From NCBI GenBank assembly GCA_020861205.1, contig JAJBSY010000415.1, forward strand, positions 1-6,209: DNA of 6,209 bases, given 5' to 3'. Under the pieces are notes generated by a model. It saw only the letters and a program-made list of their open reading frames with translations. It had not been told where the DNA came from and did no database searches. Of this stretch, positions 5,517-6,209 are shown piece by piece. Within the stretch, counting starts at the first letter, position 1. The number at the start of each line of letters is the position of its first letter. Origin of the DNA: Deltaproteobacteria bacterium. GTDB lineage: Bacteria > Desulfobacterota > Desulfovibrionia > Desulfovibrionales > Desulfovibrionaceae. A program made the position numbers and the translations under genes.

Positions 5517-5545
5517 ACTCTATGCCATCCCTTTACAAAAGCCAA
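5517..5545 (-). promoter_or_regulatory. Possible promoter driving the YbgC-like thioesterase run
   Basis: The minus strand has TTGGCT (5545-5540), a 17-base spacer and TAGAGT (5522-5517); each hexamer matches four of six consensus bases. It lies in the 101-base gap between divergent genes, about 60 bases before the ATG. The opposite gene, mltA, must also be controlled from this gap, but I see no clear plus-strand pair. Confidence 0.27.
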
Positions 5546-5556
5546 GACGGACACGC

Positions 5557-6209
5557 ATGATACAGAGCCTTTTCGCGCGGACGGCGCCCCTCGTTCTTTT
5601 CGCCGGCCTTTTCGCCCTCGCCGGATGCGGCAAGAGCACGGTGCCTCCCGCCGAGGTGCAACCGGCTTACTCCGGCCGGGCGACCGGCCCGACCGCCACG
5701 GCCCCTCAACTGTTCACGCCGCTCGGCGCGTACGCGGCCATCCAGCTTTCCGAGCCGGAAGCCTTGCGGCTTACGCGGCAGCTGTCTCCCCGCCAACAGG
5801 GACTCGCGTCCTGGCGCGACATGGACGCGGCGGTCAGCCGCAGCCTTGTATACGCCCGAAACCGCCCGGCGGACGGCGCGGCTCTCTCCTTCCCGGGCCT
5901 GACCGCGACATGGGGCGACATCGCGCGGAGCGCGGACCTTCTCCGTCGGCTTCTGCCCTCCCTTGACGCCAACCCCGGCCTCCTTGCTTCGTCTTTTCGC
6001 TGGATCCGCCTGGGGCCGGATTTTTCCTTCACCGGCTATTACGAGCCCACGCTTGAAGCGTCTCGAAAACCCGCCGGCAACCTGGTCTGCCCTCTCTATA
6101 AAAAACCGCCGGACCTCCGGAAAGGCGTCCCCTACTACACCCGCAACCAGATAGACCGGAAGGGCGCGCTACGCGGCCGAGCCCTGGAAATAGCCTATGG
6201 GGACGAAAC
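5557..6209 (+). CDS. mltA: MltA lytic murein transglycosylase lipoprotein (N-terminal part)
   Basis: The first 217 residues are seen; the gene runs off the window. Residues 1-23 are a lipoprotein signal peptide with a canonical L-A-G-C lipobox, giving a lipidated C24. G-K-S-T follows, so outer-membrane sorting is expected. A proline- and alanine-rich linker of about 25 residues leads into a helical region. The MltA domain then begins: F-R-W-I-R-L, F-T-G-Y-Y-E-P-T-L-E-A-S, C-P-L-Y-K-K-P-P-D-L, Y-Y-T-R-N-Q-I-D-R-K-G-A-L and A-L-E-I-A-Y-G-D-E, all typical of PF03562. MltA cleaves the MurNAc-GlcNAc bond of peptidoglycan, forming 1,6-anhydro-MurNAc, during wall turnover. The catalytic aspartate of the family lies in the C-terminal 3D domain, beyond the window. 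The ATG at 5557 is chosen because it begins the signal peptide, although no good Shine-Dalgarno precedes it. Confidence 0.93.
   Translation, partial: MIQSLFARTAPLVLFAGLFALAGCGKSTVPPAEVQPAYSGRATGPTATAPQLFTPLGAYAAIQLSEPEALRLTRQLSPRQQGLASWRDMDAAVSRSLVYARNRPADGAALSFPGLTATWGDIARSADLLRRLLPSLDANPGLLASSFRWIRLGPDFSFTGYYEPTLEASRKPAGNLVCPLYKKPPDLRKGVPYYTRNQIDRKGALRGRALEIAYGDE

Noticed and set aside
5370..5966. 198-codon plus-strand frame
   Set aside because: It overlaps the YbgC-like gene antisense and the mltA gene in another frame; its translation is arginine/proline-rich and lacks any domain.
1..6209. CRISPR, tRNA/rRNA, insertion sequence, toxin-antitoxin or phage-defence module
   Set aside because: No regular repeat-spacer pattern, no RNA gene, no transposase or integrase motif and no defence-type protein could be seen; all sizeable genes have ordinary housekeeping or envelope identities apart from the one unknown secreted protein.

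Overview
The window is GC-rich bacterial DNA, densely coding with short intergenic gaps. The gene content (SurA/PpiD-type chaperone end, non-lipidated BMP-family binding protein, WbpP-type epimerase, MltA lipoprotein) and the protein style suggest a Gram-negative deltaproteobacterium, most likely of the Desulfovibrio group. This assignment rests on recalled family resemblance, not on a search. Nothing marks it as a mobile or recently acquired region: I see no tRNA, integrase, transposase, CRISPR array or attachment-site repeat.

Layout. (1) Bases 2-292 (+) are the last 96 codons of a probable periplasmic peptidyl-prolyl isomerase/chaperone, closed by a strong intrinsic terminator. (2) Bases 438-1511 (+) encode a secreted BMP/PnrA-type solute-binding protein that stands alone, without permease or ATPase genes. 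It ends at a perfect 18-bp hairpin lying between convergent genes. (3) A minus-strand pair follows: a secreted 154-residue protein of unknown function (2302 to 1838) and, 24 bases downstream, a 77-residue glycine-zipper envelope protein (1813 to 1580). (4) A longer minus-strand run reads from 5455 down to 2480: YbgC-like hotdog thioesterase, amidohydrolase-2 family metal hydrolase with a TTG start, WbpP/TviC-type UDP-GlcNAc 4-epimerase with a GTG start, and PaaI-like hotdog thioesterase. It ends at an intrinsic terminator (2448 to 2415). (5) Divergent from this run, base 5557 (+) starts an MltA lytic transglycosylase lipoprotein cut by the window edge.

Most products are exported or envelope-linked (chaperone, binding protein, two small secreted proteins, lytic transglycosylase), or make an envelope sugar precursor (the epimerase). 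The two thioesterases and the amidohydrolase are probably cytoplasmic and have no evident shared pathway with the epimerase. I found no convincing undescribed system. The most open questions are the role of the secreted 154-residue protein paired with the glycine-zipper protein, the orphan binding protein, and the odd combination of two hotdog thioesterases, an amidohydrolase and a sugar epimerase in one run.
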